From JAQVCM01 sp040403095 (GTDB lineage Bacteria; Bacteroidota; Bacteroidia; Flavobacteriales_D; Crocinitomicaceae): a DNA stretch of 64,000 nt. Under the pieces are notes generated by a model. It did not search any database. It was not told the origin of the DNA and saw only the letters and a list, made by a program, of their open reading frames with translations. The position numbers and the translations under genes were made by a program. The stretch lies in NCBI GenBank assembly GCA_040403095.1, contig JBBALI010000012.1, forward strand, positions 17,351 to 81,350, in the 5' to 3' direction. This document shows positions 43,082 to 51,741 of the stretch, one piece after another (position 1 is the stretch's first letter; each line of letters starts with the position of its first letter).

Positions 43082-43663
43082 TTACCCGTGAATCGTTTCC
43101 CCTTTTCCGTAATTGACGATGATAGAATCTTCATATTCAATCCATTCTTTCCATCTTTTATTGACATCTACACCTTCTCCGTATTTTCTTGCAAAACCTA
43201 AAAAAGTGGTGTAGTGTCCAGCCTCGCTGATCATCAATTCTCTGTAAAAATTAGCTAATTCTGGGTCGGTGATATTTTCGGAAAGTACTTTAAAACGCTC
43301 GCAACTTCTTGCTTCAATCATCGCTGAAAAAAGTAGACGGTCTGTCAAAGATTGCATTCTACTTCCATCTTTTTTCATGAATTTATACAATTCATTGACA
43401 TAGTTGTCTTTGCGCTCGCGGGCCAAAGTCAAACCTTTCTTTTTGATTAAATCATGAACTTGCTGAAAATGATCCATTTCCTCTTTGGCAATAATCAACA
43501 ATTCGGTAACTAATTCTTCCAACTCTGAATTATGCGCAATCATTGTAATCGCATTCGTCGCTGCTTTTTGCTCGCACCACAAATGATCCGACAAAATTTC
43601 TTCGATATTTGATTCTACAATGTTCACCCAACGTGGGTCTGTTGAAAGTTTTAATCCTAACAT
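43082..43663 (-). CDS. miaE: tRNA-(ms2io6A)-hydroxylase
   Basis: This non-haem di-iron enzyme hydroxylates ms2i6A37 in tRNA. It has 193 residues. The iron ligands fit a ferritin-like four-helix bundle: E31 (CEQKAA), E62 and H65 (KEEMDHF), E117 (IEARSCERF), E147 and H150 (SEAGHY). I chose the ATG at 43663 (MLGLKLSTDPRW). An upstream in-frame TTG lies within a TACTTTTG promoter box (43692-43685), so it cannot be the start. Confidence 0.92.
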   Translation of the reverse strand: MLGLKLSTDPRWVNIVESNIEEILSDHLWCEQKAATNAITMIAHNSELEELVTELLIIAKEEMDHFQQVHDLIKKKGLTLARERKDNYVNELYKFMKKDGSRMQSLTDRLLFSAMIEARSCERFKVLSENITDPELANFYRELMISEAGHYTTFLGFARKYGEGVDVNKRWKEWIEYEDSIIVNYGKGETIHG

Positions 43664-43684
43664 GATTCTAATTTTAAAGTTCGG

Positions 43685-43692
43685 CAAAAGTA
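43685..43692 (-). promoter_or_regulatory. -7 box of miaE
   Basis: On the minus strand TACTTTTG lies 21 bases before the ATG at 43663, a perfect TAnnTTTG match. No TTG was found at the expected distance. Confidence 0.4.
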
Positions 43693-43761
43693 CGAAAATC
43701 AGTTCGACTAATTTTAAAACGATAGATGCAACTTTTTGTTTTTTTTTGCTATCTTTCGAAT

Positions 43762-46700
43762 ATGAAACTATTCATTTTGACTATTTTTAGCTGTGTTTTC
43801 CTTGGTATTTCTGCCCAAGAAATCGAACATCAGCATTCTATACACCACGCTTTTATTGAAAATAAAGGCCAATGGAACAAAAATATTTTATTCAAAACCC
43901 ATTTCCAAGGTGGAAATTTATGGGTTCAACAAGGAAAATTACTTTTTCATTTGCAGGATTACAGCCAATTTCAAAAAGCGCACGGAAATCCTCTTTACAC
44001 GGAAAATTCAAACACTTTCAAGCAAGATGTTATTCACCTGAATTTTGCAGGTGCAAACGAAATAACTTCAATTGCCAAAGGAAAACCAACTGATGAATAC
44101 TACAATTATTTCATCGGAAACGACAAATCAAAATGGACCAGTGACGTGCATGGTTACAACGAAGCAACTTTGGTTAATTTGTACAACGGAATAGATTTAA
44201 AATTGATTGAAGAACAAGAACAATTGAAATACGAATTTCATGTCGCGCCACTTGCAAATCCGGCATTGATTCAACTGGATTATGCTGGACAACAAAAAAT
44301 TTCAATTGACAAAGAAGGAAATCTTTTGGTGACTTCAAAGCTCGGAAATATTAAAGAAAATAAGCCTTACGCCTACCAAATTGTCAACGGGAAAATCAAA
44401 AGTGTGAATTGTGCTTTTGAAATCATCAACAACAAGGTACAATTCAAGTTGGGGAATTACGACTCAAAAATTCCATTGGTAATTGACCCAATTTTGGTTT
44501 TTGCGACTTATTCTGGTTCTGTTACAGATAATTTTGGAATGACAGCCACATACGGATATGATGCAACCGCTTATTCTGCAGGAACGATTTACGGTAATTC
44601 TTATCCTACGCCAGACAACAGTGCTTACGATGTAAACTCAAATTTTACAGTTCAAAACGTTGTGAATTCTGTTACAACTGATGCTTTTGTTTCCAAATAT
44701 TCTCAAGATGGAACAACGATGATTTGGACTACTTTTCTTGGTGGTGGAGATGATACACAAGGTACAGAAACTTCCAATAGTTTGATTTGCGACAAACAAA
44801 ACAACTTGTACATTTATGGAGTTACTTCAAGTACTGATTTTCCGATTCAAGGCGGCTATCAAGCTTCGCATGGTGGCGGAACGAGTTTATTTATAAGTTC
44901 TAATGGAGCCAATTTTGGTTTGACAGGAACAGATATTTATGTTGCAAAATTTAGTGCTAATGGTCAAAATTTAATGGCTTCAACCTACATGGGAGGAAGT
45001 TTAAATGACGGCGTAAATTATAATATTTTTGGTGGAAATTACCCTGCAAACGCTTATGATTCATTGACTTCAAACTACGGCGATCAATTTAGAGGTGAAA
45101 TCATGTTGGATTCCAACAATAACGTGCTCGTTGCTTCTTGCTCAAGATCAACAAATTTCCCAACCCTGAATGCCGTGCAACCAAACAATGCTGGTATGCA
45201 GGATGGTGTCATTTTCAAACTAAATAGCACTTTGTCAAATCTCTTGTTTTCGACTTACATTGGAGGCAGTAAAAACGATGCTTGCTACTCTGTAAAAATT
45301 GATTCCAGCTACAACATGGTTTTTTCTGGTGGTACTTGCTCTTCCAACTTGCCAGCAACAGCAGGCGCATGGCAAAGTGGCTACAATGGTGGAATCTCTG
45401 ATGGTTTTGTCGGTAAATTAAATCCCGCAGGAACAGTGCTTCAACGCATATCTTACATTGGAACAACCAATTACGACCAAGCATTTTTCGTAGAAATAGA
45501 TAGAAATAACAATGTCTTTTTGTTGGGACAATCACGAGGAGGCGCTTTTCCTGTTTTGAATGCTGCATTCTCTAATCCAACAAGTGCGCAATTTATTGCC
45601 AAACTTTCTCCTAGTTTAACGACACTCTTAAATTCCACTGTTTTTGGAAATGGAAATACAAACATCAACATTTCTCCTTCAGCCTTTTTAGTAGATTATT
45701 GTGGAAATATTTACGTCTCTGGTTGGGGGGCAAATTTATTGCAAAATACACCATTAGCTGGTATGTCTGTGACTACAGATGCTTTTCAATCTTCACCGCC
45801 AAATGGTTTTGATTTCTATTTGATGGTGATTAACCGCACATTCAGTACTTTGCTTTATGGATCCTATCTTGGTGGAAATCAAGCGAGAGAACATGTTGAT
45901 GGCGGAACGTCTAGATTCGACAAAAATGGAATTGTTTATCAATCTGTTTGCGGCGGATGCGGCGGAGTGAGTGATTTTCCGACAACAACTAATGCTTGGT
46001 CAAACAACAATTTAAGTACAAATTGCAATAATATCATTTTTAAATTTGATTTCGAAATCACTCCTGAAGCTCAATTTACTGCGGATCAAACAAGTGGTTG
46101 TGCTGCATTGGAAATTACTTTTGACAATACTTCCACAACGACTGATTCATTTTTGTGGGATTATGGCAACGGAAATGTTGACTCAACAACAATAAATCCA
46201 ACAATTACATACATCAACCCAGGAGTTTATGATGTCTATTTGTACGTGACAGACAGTATTTGCCAAATTACCGACACTGCTTTGGTAACCATTACTGTTT
46301 TTGATTCTTTGTTGGTTGATGTTCCTAATACGATTCAATTGTGCGTGCCTGTTGAAATTTCCTTGACAGGAAACAGTTTTGGAACTGCTGACCAATTTTT
46401 ATGGTCATCAAATAACCAATTTACAGATCAATTGAATACCAATTTGAATGATTCAACACTAACGATTACACCTCAAGGAAGCACAGTTTATTACTTTCAA
46501 GTGTCCAATTCTGATTGCTCGATATACGATAGCGTAATAGTCGAATTTACCAGTTCATCGCTCATATTGGCGGGCGACACAACACTCTGTGCTGGAGAGA
46601 AAACACAAATTACTGTCGCCAATCAAAATCCTTCCATCAACTTCACTTATGTGTGGAGTCCAAGTTCAATTATCGCGAGTCAGCCGAATGAAACGACTGT

Positions 46701-47325
46701 CATCGTCAACCCACCATTAACACAGTATTTATATGTTACAGCAAGTGCTTCTAACGGTTGTTTGATTGAAGATTCGATTTTAATAAGTGTCAGCAATTTG
46801 GGAAACATTCCTGTTGTTGCGACTGCTTCCGAATACATTGTGGTTGAAGGAACAACTGTAACATTAACAGGTACGCCATCGGCAGGTTACACCACCACTT
46901 GGACCCCAATCACTGGAGTAGCAAATCCAACAATCGGACAAACAACAGCAAATATGACCGCGACAACTTTGTTCAATTATTCAGTAACAGACGGAATTTG
47001 TTTGAAATCAGATACTGTTTTGGTGAAAGTATTGGAATTTGTTTGCGGTGATCCATTCATCTTCATCCCAAATGCTTTTTCACCAAATAAAGATGGCGAT
47101 AATGACATTTTATACGTCCGTGGAATTTTGGTAGATAAAATGATATTTAGAATTTTTGATCGCTGGGGAGAAATGGTTTTTGAATCTACAAATCCTGCGA
47201 TCGGATGGGACGGTTCTTTCAAAGGTAAATTATGTGACCCAGATGTTTTTGACTATTACCTAGATGTAACTTGCATTGATGGTCAAAAAAACTTGATTAA
47301 AGGGAATATTACATTGTTGAAGTAA
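43762..47325 (+). CDS. Giant type IX-secreted surface protein with SBBP repeats, PKD and gliding-type C-terminal domain
   Basis: This is a 1187-residue exported protein with signal peptide MKLFILTIFSCVFLGISA-Q. Domains in order: a DUF7948-like N-terminus (HHAFIENKGQWNKNILFKTH), SBBP-type propeller repeats (about 250-750: 'LGGGDDTQ..', 'TFLGG', 'DAFVSKYSQDG', 'YIGG.KNDACYS'), a PKD domain (about 755-845: AQFTADQTSGCAALEITFDNTST.....YGNGN), further Ig-like Ser/Thr-rich domains and a CHU_C gliding-motility-associated C-terminal domain (about 1090-1187: IPNAFSPNKDGDND...IFDRWGEMVFES...GWDG). It is probably a surface adhesin or matrix protein. I chose the ATG at 43762, because the signal peptide begins there. 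Confidence 0.92.
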   Translation: MKLFILTIFSCVFLGISAQEIEHQHSIHHAFIENKGQWNKNILFKTHFQGGNLWVQQGKLLFHLQDYSQFQKAHGNPLYTENSNTFKQDVIHLNFAGANEITSIAKGKPTDEYYNYFIGNDKSKWTSDVHGYNEATLVNLYNGIDLKLIEEQEQLKYEFHVAPLANPALIQLDYAGQQKISIDKEGNLLVTSKLGNIKENKPYAYQIVNGKIKSVNCAFEIINNKVQFKLGNYDSKIPLVIDPILVFATYSGSVTDNFGMTATYGYDATAYSAGTIYGNSYPTPDNSAYDVNSNFTVQNVVNSVTTDAFVSKYSQDGTTMIWTTFLGGGDDTQGTETSNSLICDKQNNLYIYGVTSSTDFPIQGGYQASHGGGTSLFISSNGANFGLTGTDIYVAKFSANGQNLMASTYMGGSLNDGVNYNIFGGNYPANAYDSLTSNYGDQFRGEIMLDSNNNVLVASCSRSTNFPTLNAVQPNNAGMQDGVIFKLNSTLSNLLFSTYIGGSKNDACYSVKIDSSYNMVFSGGTCSSNLPATAGAWQSGYNGGISDGFVGKLNPAGTVLQRISYIGTTNYDQAFFVEIDRNNNVFLLGQSRGGAFPVLNAAFSNPTSAQFIAKLSPSLTTLLNSTVFGNGNTNINISPSAFLVDYCGNIYVSGWGANLLQNTPLAGMSVTTDAFQSSPPNGFDFYLMVINRTFSTLLYGSYLGGNQAREHVDGGTSRFDKNGIVYQSVCGGCGGVSDFPTTTNAWSNNNLSTNCNNIIFKFDFEITPEAQFTADQTSGCAALEITFDNTSTTTDSFLWDYGNGNVDSTTINPTITYINPGVYDVYLYVTDSICQITDTALVTITVFDSLLVDVPNTIQLCVPVEISLTGNSFGTADQFLWSSNNQFTDQLNTNLNDSTLTITPQGSTVYYFQVSNSDCSIYDSVIVEFTSSSLILAGDTTLCAGEKTQITVANQNPSINFTYVWSPSSIIASQPNETTVIVNPPLTQYLYVTASASNGCLIEDSILISVSNLGNIPVVATASEYIVVEGTTVTLTGTPSAGYTTTWTPITGVANPTIGQTTANMTATTLFNYSVTDGICLKSDTVLVKVLEFVCGDPFIFIPNAFSPNKDGDNDILYVRGILVDKMIFRIFDRWGEMVFESTNPAIGWDGSFKGKLCDPDVFDYYLDVTCIDGQKNLIKGNITLLK

Positions 47326-47347
47326 AACAATTCACAATTTTTTTGCA

Positions 47348-47796
47348 CAGCCCTGAAAGGGCAAAATCGCCACCAAGGATAAGCGTCGCCAATATAAAAA
47401 GTCGAATGACACAAATTCACAACCAAGAAAGGACTTGTTCCAAAAAGGTATCATAACATTCGTAAAAATTATCATTCTCAGCCCTGAAAGGGCAAAATCG
47501 CCACCAAGGATAAGCGTCGCCAATATAAAAAGTNNNNNNNNNNNNNNNNNNNNNNNNNNNNNNNNNNNNNNNNNNNNNNNNNNNNNNNNNNNNNNNNNNN
47601 NNNNNNNNNNNNNNNNNNNNNNNNNNNNNNNNNCGAATGACACAAATTCACAATCAAGAAAGTACGTGTTCCAAAAAGGTATCATAACATTCGTAAAAAT
47701 TATCATTCTTAGCCCTGAAAGGGCAAAATCGCCACCAAGGATGTGCATCGCCCATCCGAAAACGCAAATAACACAAATCCAAAGCCCTGAAGGGGC
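47348..47796. repeat. 131-bp tandem repeat containing AGCCCTGAAAGGGC hairpins, interrupted by the assembly gap
   Basis: Repeat units start at 47348, 47479 and 47710, i.e. 131 bp apart once the 100 N are removed. Each begins AGCCCTGAAAGGGC. The last unit diverges after about 35 bases and is followed by a further AGCCCTGAAGGGGC at 47783-47796. The apparent long frames across it on both strands come from the repeat itself. Function is unknown; the same hairpin recurs at 63.6-63.9 kb. Confidence 0.85.
47534..47633. other. Assembly gap of 100 N inside the tandem repeat
   Basis: Exactly 100 N. The bases on both sides continue the 131-bp unit in phase (AGT | CGA, as in the first unit at the same place), so the gap is a placeholder for an unresolved number of repeat copies, possibly zero. 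Confidence 0.95.
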
Positions 47797-47923
47797 GCAA
47801 TCCTATCGCAACCCATTCCTTAACAGAAATATGGATTACAAAACGATTACAAAATCCATCTAAACAAACCAAAAAAAAAGGCCGAACGATAATCGCACAG
47901 CCTTCCAAACAATTCTATCAACT

Positions 47924-48295
47924 TTAATTTGCTTCCATCACAATTTTCTTTCCTTCTGGAGTCAATAAAGTTACTTCTTTAGATGAATATTCAGAAACTG
48001 TATAGACGTCCGCTGAGGAACTGGAAGTCAAGGTCAATTTTTCATTATCAATATTGTAAATGAATGTGAAATTAGAAAGTATGAAATATCCTGTTCCAAC
48101 AGATGAACCAGTTCCTGAACCTTTGCTTCCTTTGCTGAAAGTTAAATTCAAAGAACTACCTGATGGCATCACCACATTTTCATAAACTGTCACTTTCCAG
48201 GAACCATCCAATTTATTATTGATTCTTCTGTCTTTAGAACAAGATGTCAAGCCAATAGTTAATACTGCAACTAATGCAAAAATTAAATTTTTCAT
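47924..48295 (-). CDS. Small lipoprotein, lipocalin-like
   Basis: This is a 123-residue lipoprotein with lipobox LTSC (C19). The mature part has GSWKVTVYEN followed by SLNLTFSKG, SNFTFIYNIDNEKLTLTSS and KEVTLLTPEGKKIVME, a strand order as in lipocalin-like domains common in Bacteroidota lipoproteins. It contains a Gly/Ser-rich loop. The function is unknown. It has its own promoter (48312-48342). Confidence 0.7.
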   Translation of the reverse strand: MKNLIFALVAVLTIGLTSCSKDRRINNKLDGSWKVTVYENVVMPSGSSLNLTFSKGSKGSGTGSSVGTGYFILSNFTFIYNIDNEKLTLTSSSSADVYTVSEYSSKEVTLLTPEGKKIVMEAN

Positions 48296-48311
48296 ATCTC
48301 AAGATTTAAGA

Positions 48312-48342
48312 CAAATATAAATCCTAATCAAATACAAACCAA
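48312..48342 (-). promoter_or_regulatory. Promoter of the small lipoprotein gene
   Basis: On the minus strand TTG (48342-48340), a 20-base spacer and TATATTTG (48319-48312) match the Bacteroidota consensus in full. Confidence 0.6.
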
Positions 48343-48432
48343 TTTTTGTGTCGAATTATCAATCTAAGCTTTTTAGAAAAAACAAGTCACGAAAGCAGAT
48401 CAAATTCTTAATGAATTTGTACATTTGTTGCC

Positions 48433-48996
48433 ATGAAATGGATTGGAGAGCGCATCAGTTTTGTAGATGATAAAAAGAAAACAACAATTGTCATTTACCC
48501 TGAAAACATTGGTTGGCAAAAAGCCTTGATGGGCGCGTGGTTTTTTATGTGGTTAACGATTGGTGCAACCATGTTTTGGTCTTTGACCTTAAAATTGACC
48601 GAACAAGAAAAAATCATCGTTTTTGTTTTCTTGGTTTTTTGGGGATACTATGCCATCAGGGTTGGTCGTGCTTTTCTTTGGTTGATGTTTGGAAAAGAAA
48701 AGTTGAAAATCGACGAAACAGCATTCACTTTAAAAAACACCATTAAAAATTACGGAAAAGCTACCCCCTATTTCATCGAAAACATCAAAAAAATCAGGAT
48801 CCAACAACCAAAAGAAAACTCCATACAAGCGGTTTGGGAAGGTTCTTTCTGGATTCGCGGTGGCGAAAGATTGGAATTTGACTACCTCGGAAAAACCATT
48901 CGTTTCGGTAGAAAATTGGAAGAAAAAGACATTAAATTGCTTTTTAATTTGATTACCAAAAGGATTGAAGAGCAGTTGAAGGGGAAGAAGTATTAG
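48433..48996 (+). CDS. Membrane protein of unknown function, two helices
   Basis: This is a 187-residue protein with two membrane helices (about 32-58 and 64-86) forming a hairpin. The cytoplasmic C-terminal part (KLKIDETAFTLKN.IKNYGKATPYFIENIKKIRI, ERLEFDYLGKTIRFGRKLEEKDIKLLF) resembles the PH-like/DUF fold of bacterial membrane proteins that read out a small beta domain. I do not recognise a named family. A TACATTTG -7-like box lies at 48420-48427, just upstream of the ATG. Confidence 0.6.
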   Translation: MKWIGERISFVDDKKKTTIVIYPENIGWQKALMGAWFFMWLTIGATMFWSLTLKLTEQEKIIVFVFLVFWGYYAIRVGRAFLWLMFGKEKLKIDETAFTLKNTIKNYGKATPYFIENIKKIRIQQPKENSIQAVWEGSFWIRGGERLEFDYLGKTIRFGRKLEEKDIKLLFNLITKRIEEQLKGKKY

Positions 48997-49563
48997 ATTT
49001 TGGATTATTAGATTGCTGGATTGTTGGACTTGGTTATATCTTTAGAACTGACGATTCATTCACATTCGAAATGGATTATTAGATTTTTAGATTGCTGGAT
49101 TGTTGGACTTGAATAAATTATAAAACAGTTGATCCATTCACAATTGCAAAATTAAAATTGAGCCACAGATTATCTGCGATGCTGCTTCGCTGTGAACGAA
49201 TTACACGGAATATTGGGTTAGCAATTCGCTTTGCGAATGGATTTTTTAGATTGCGCTAATTATAACAAATCTGTATTGAAATCGAAAAACGCATCCATAT
49301 TCGCATCAGTCAAAAAGCATACTTTCAAACCATCTAAAAATCTAAAAATCCAACAATCCAATTATCTAGCAATCAAAAACTAGCAACGGACGTCACATAT
49401 TACACTGATTCTAGCAAAATTTGTATTGAAATCGAAAAACGCATCCATATTCGCATCAGTCAAAAAGCGAGAATTCCAACACCGACGAAGTCCGCCACGA
49501 AGTGAATCCAACAATCCAATAATCCAGTAATCGAACATTACCAATGCGTTAATTTTCGCCAAT
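48997..49563. repeat. Repeat-rich intergenic region with an exact 47-bp duplication
   Basis: No supported gene. Two copies of a 30-40 bp direct repeat (GGATTATTAGATT...GCTGGATTGTTGGAC) at about 49002-49030 and 49072-49110. Its inverted form (TCCAACAATCCA) recurs at 49349-49360 and 49507-49518. A 47-bp stretch at 49272-49318 recurs exactly at 49422-49468, 150 bases on. Words such as GCTGCTTCGCTG and ATTACACGG lie in between. Confidence 0.7.
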
Positions 49564-49596
49564 TTGTCGAACTTCAACTTTAATACCGTACCTTTG
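49564..49596 (+). promoter_or_regulatory. Promoter of the DEAD-box helicase gene
   Basis: TTG (49564-49566), a 22-base spacer and TACCTTTG (49589-49596) match the Bacteroidota consensus fully. The ATG lies 22 bases after the -7 box. Confidence 0.7.
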
Positions 49597-49618
49597 CACC
49601 CAATTATTAATATATTTT

Positions 49619-51616
49619 ATGACCTTTAGTGAATTAGGGCTAAGGGATGAGGTGCTGAAGTCGATAAACGATTTGGGGTTTGATGCACCTACTCCTATCC
49701 AAGAAAAAGCAATTCCGCACTTGTTACAAAGTGAAAGCGATTTTGTTGGACTAGCGCAAACAGGAACGGGAAAAACGGCAGCGTTCGGCTTGCCATTAGT
49801 GAACAATGTGAAACCAGGGAACTTCCTTCCACAAGGATTAGTTATCTGCCCAACCAGAGAGTTGTGCTTGCAGATTACCAAAGACCTGGAAAATTACGCG
49901 AAATACGACAAACAGACGTCGATAGTAGCAGTGTACGGTGGTGCAGATATCCGCAGACAAATTACGCAATTGAAAGGAGCTACAATTATTGTGGCAACTC
50001 CTGGTCGTTTGGTTGACTTGATCAACAGAAAAGCGGCTAACTTGAGCGAAGTTGGTTATGTGGTACTGGACGAAGCGGACGAAATGCTAAACATGGGGTT
50101 CAAAGAAGACATCGACATGATTCTTCAAAAAACACCAGAGACAAAAAATGTTTGGTTATTTTCAGCTACAATGCCGAAAGAGGTGGCTCAAATCTCTAAA
50201 AATTACATGACAGATCCATTGGAAGTTTCAATCGGTCACAAAAATCAGAGTAATGAAAATATTGAGCATATCTATTATTCAGTTAAAGAAAAAGACCGCT
50301 ATGCTGCCTTGAAACGTTTGATTGATGTCAACCCAGACATCTTCGGATTGGTTTTCTGCAGAACGCGTCATGAGACACAGTCAGTAGCTGAAAAATTAGG
50401 TAAAGACGGATACAACGCAGAGCCTTTGCACGGAGATTTATCTCAAGCGCAACGAGACAATGTAATGAAAAGATTCCGTGACCGTACGTTACAACTATTA
50501 GTAGCAACAGACGTTGCCGCTCGTGGAATTGACGTAGATGATATCTCGCATGTCATCAATTATCAGCTACCAGATGATATAGAAAATTACACGCACCGTA
50601 GTGGTAGAACTGCTCGTGCTGGTAAAAAAGGACAATCTTTGGTATTAATCAATACACGTGAGAATTTCAAAATCCGTGCGATTGAAAAACAAATCAGAAC
50701 AGATTTCGGTGTTGGTGTAATTCCAAGTTCAGAAGAAATTTGTGGTGTTCAACTTACAAGTTTGATTTCTAAAATCAAAGAAACTGAAGTAATGGAAAAA
50801 GACATTGAGAAATTTATTCCTCAAATCATGTCTGACTTTGCTGACCTTTCTAAAGAAGAAGTTATCAAAAAATTCATTTCTGTTGAATTCAACCGTTTCA
50901 TCGAATATTACGAAAGAGCTGGCGATTTAAACGCTGCTTCTGAAAAAAGAGGTGAACGTGGTGAAAGAAGCGAACGCGGAGAAAGAAGCGATCGTGGAGA
51001 AAGAAGAGGTGAAAGAGGTGGAGACCGTTTTGGTTCTGACCGCGGCGAAAGAAGAGAAAGACCTGCTCGCAATGAGGAAGGTAAAACTCGTTTCTTCGTT
51101 AGTATCGGAAAAAGAGATGGTTTAAATCCTGGAGGTTTGTTGCGTGTTATCTGTGATGAAGCAGGTTTGACATCTTCAAACATCGGAAAAATCGACGTGC
51201 TTCCTTCATTCAGTTTCTTTGAAGCAGATGATCAGCATGCTGAAAACATCATAAGCAAAGTAAATGGTGCCAACTACGAAGGCAACACAATCAGTATCGA
51301 AATTACCAAGAAAAAAGCTGAACCAAGATCTGGTGGCGGTGGTTTCTCTGGTAGAAGCGGTGGCGATCGTGGCGGATTCTCAGGAAGAAGCGGCGGATTC
51401 GGTGGCGGTGGAGACCGTGAAAGAAGTAGCGGAGATCGCGAAAGAAGCAGTGGAGATCGTGAAAGAAGCGGTGACCGTGGTGGTTTCAGTCGTGGTGGAG
51501 ACCGTGAAAGAAGCGGCGATAGACCTCGTTCTTCTGGTAGCAGCTACAAAGGAAAATCTGGTGGTGGATACGGTTCAGCATCAAGTTCCGAAGGTGGCGG
51601 ACGACGCAGATATTAA
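49619..51616 (+). CDS. deaD: DEAD-box RNA helicase with DbpA-type RNA-binding domain and RGG-rich tails
   Basis: This is a 665-residue RNA helicase, probably for ribosome assembly or cold-shock RNA remodelling. Q motif (FSELGLRD...PTPIQ), Walker A AQTGTGKT (46-53), DEAD (151-154), SAT (182-184) and HRSGRTARAG are intact. A Arg/Gly/Glu-rich stretch (about 440-485) separates the helicase core from a DbpA-type RNA-binding domain (about 490-565: RFFVSIGKRDGLNPGGLLR). A Gly/Arg/Ser/Asp-rich tail (about 570-665) of repeats such as SGDRERSS follows. Both low-complexity blocks probably bind RNA. A long terminator follows. Confidence 0.95.
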   Translation: MTFSELGLRDEVLKSINDLGFDAPTPIQEKAIPHLLQSESDFVGLAQTGTGKTAAFGLPLVNNVKPGNFLPQGLVICPTRELCLQITKDLENYAKYDKQTSIVAVYGGADIRRQITQLKGATIIVATPGRLVDLINRKAANLSEVGYVVLDEADEMLNMGFKEDIDMILQKTPETKNVWLFSATMPKEVAQISKNYMTDPLEVSIGHKNQSNENIEHIYYSVKEKDRYAALKRLIDVNPDIFGLVFCRTRHETQSVAEKLGKDGYNAEPLHGDLSQAQRDNVMKRFRDRTLQLLVATDVAARGIDVDDISHVINYQLPDDIENYTHRSGRTARAGKKGQSLVLINTRENFKIRAIEKQIRTDFGVGVIPSSEEICGVQLTSLISKIKETEVMEKDIEKFIPQIMSDFADLSKEEVIKKFISVEFNRFIEYYERAGDLNAASEKRGERGERSERGERSDRGERRGERGGDRFGSDRGERRERPARNEEGKTRFFVSIGKRDGLNPGGLLRVICDEAGLTSSNIGKIDVLPSFSFFEADDQHAENIISKVNGANYEGNTISIEITKKKAEPRSGGGGFSGRSGGDRGGFSGRSGGFGGGGDRERSSGDRERSSGDRERSGDRGGFSRGGDRERSGDRPRSSGSSYKGKSGGGYGSASSSEGGGRRRY

Positions 51617-51684
51617 AAATATTCGTTATGGTTTTTTGGAAGGGTCGGTCGCGACCAACCCTCCAAAACCACGAATATTTTTTT
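51615..51684 (+). terminator. Long hairpin terminator of the helicase gene
   Basis: The 5' arm AAAATATTCGT (51616-51626) pairs with ACGAATATTTT at 51671-51681. Further inside, GGTTTT pairs with AAAACC, GGGT with ACCC, and GGTC with GACC around a small loop. The whole arm is about 30 bp with small bulges, followed by T. The arm begins at the last base of the helicase stop codon. Confidence 0.85.
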
Positions 51685-51741
51685 GAATAGGATTAACAAG
51701 AAAATATAAAAAGGGATTCATTCCCCCCATTGATTTTTTTT

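Noticed and set aside
47348..47796. CRISPR array
   Set aside because: The unit is 131 bp without unique spacers between short identical repeats; no cas gene is near. It is a tandem repeat.
47332..47908. Long open frames on both strands across the repeat and the N gap
   Set aside because: They translate the AGCCCTGAAAGGGC repeat and the run of N, carry no domain and would require the gap to be coding. They are repeat artefacts.
51264..51686. A 140-codon frame inside the 3' part of the helicase gene
   Set aside because: It is the +1 frame of a repetitive RGG-coding stretch and gives a Val/Glu/Ala pattern without a start context.
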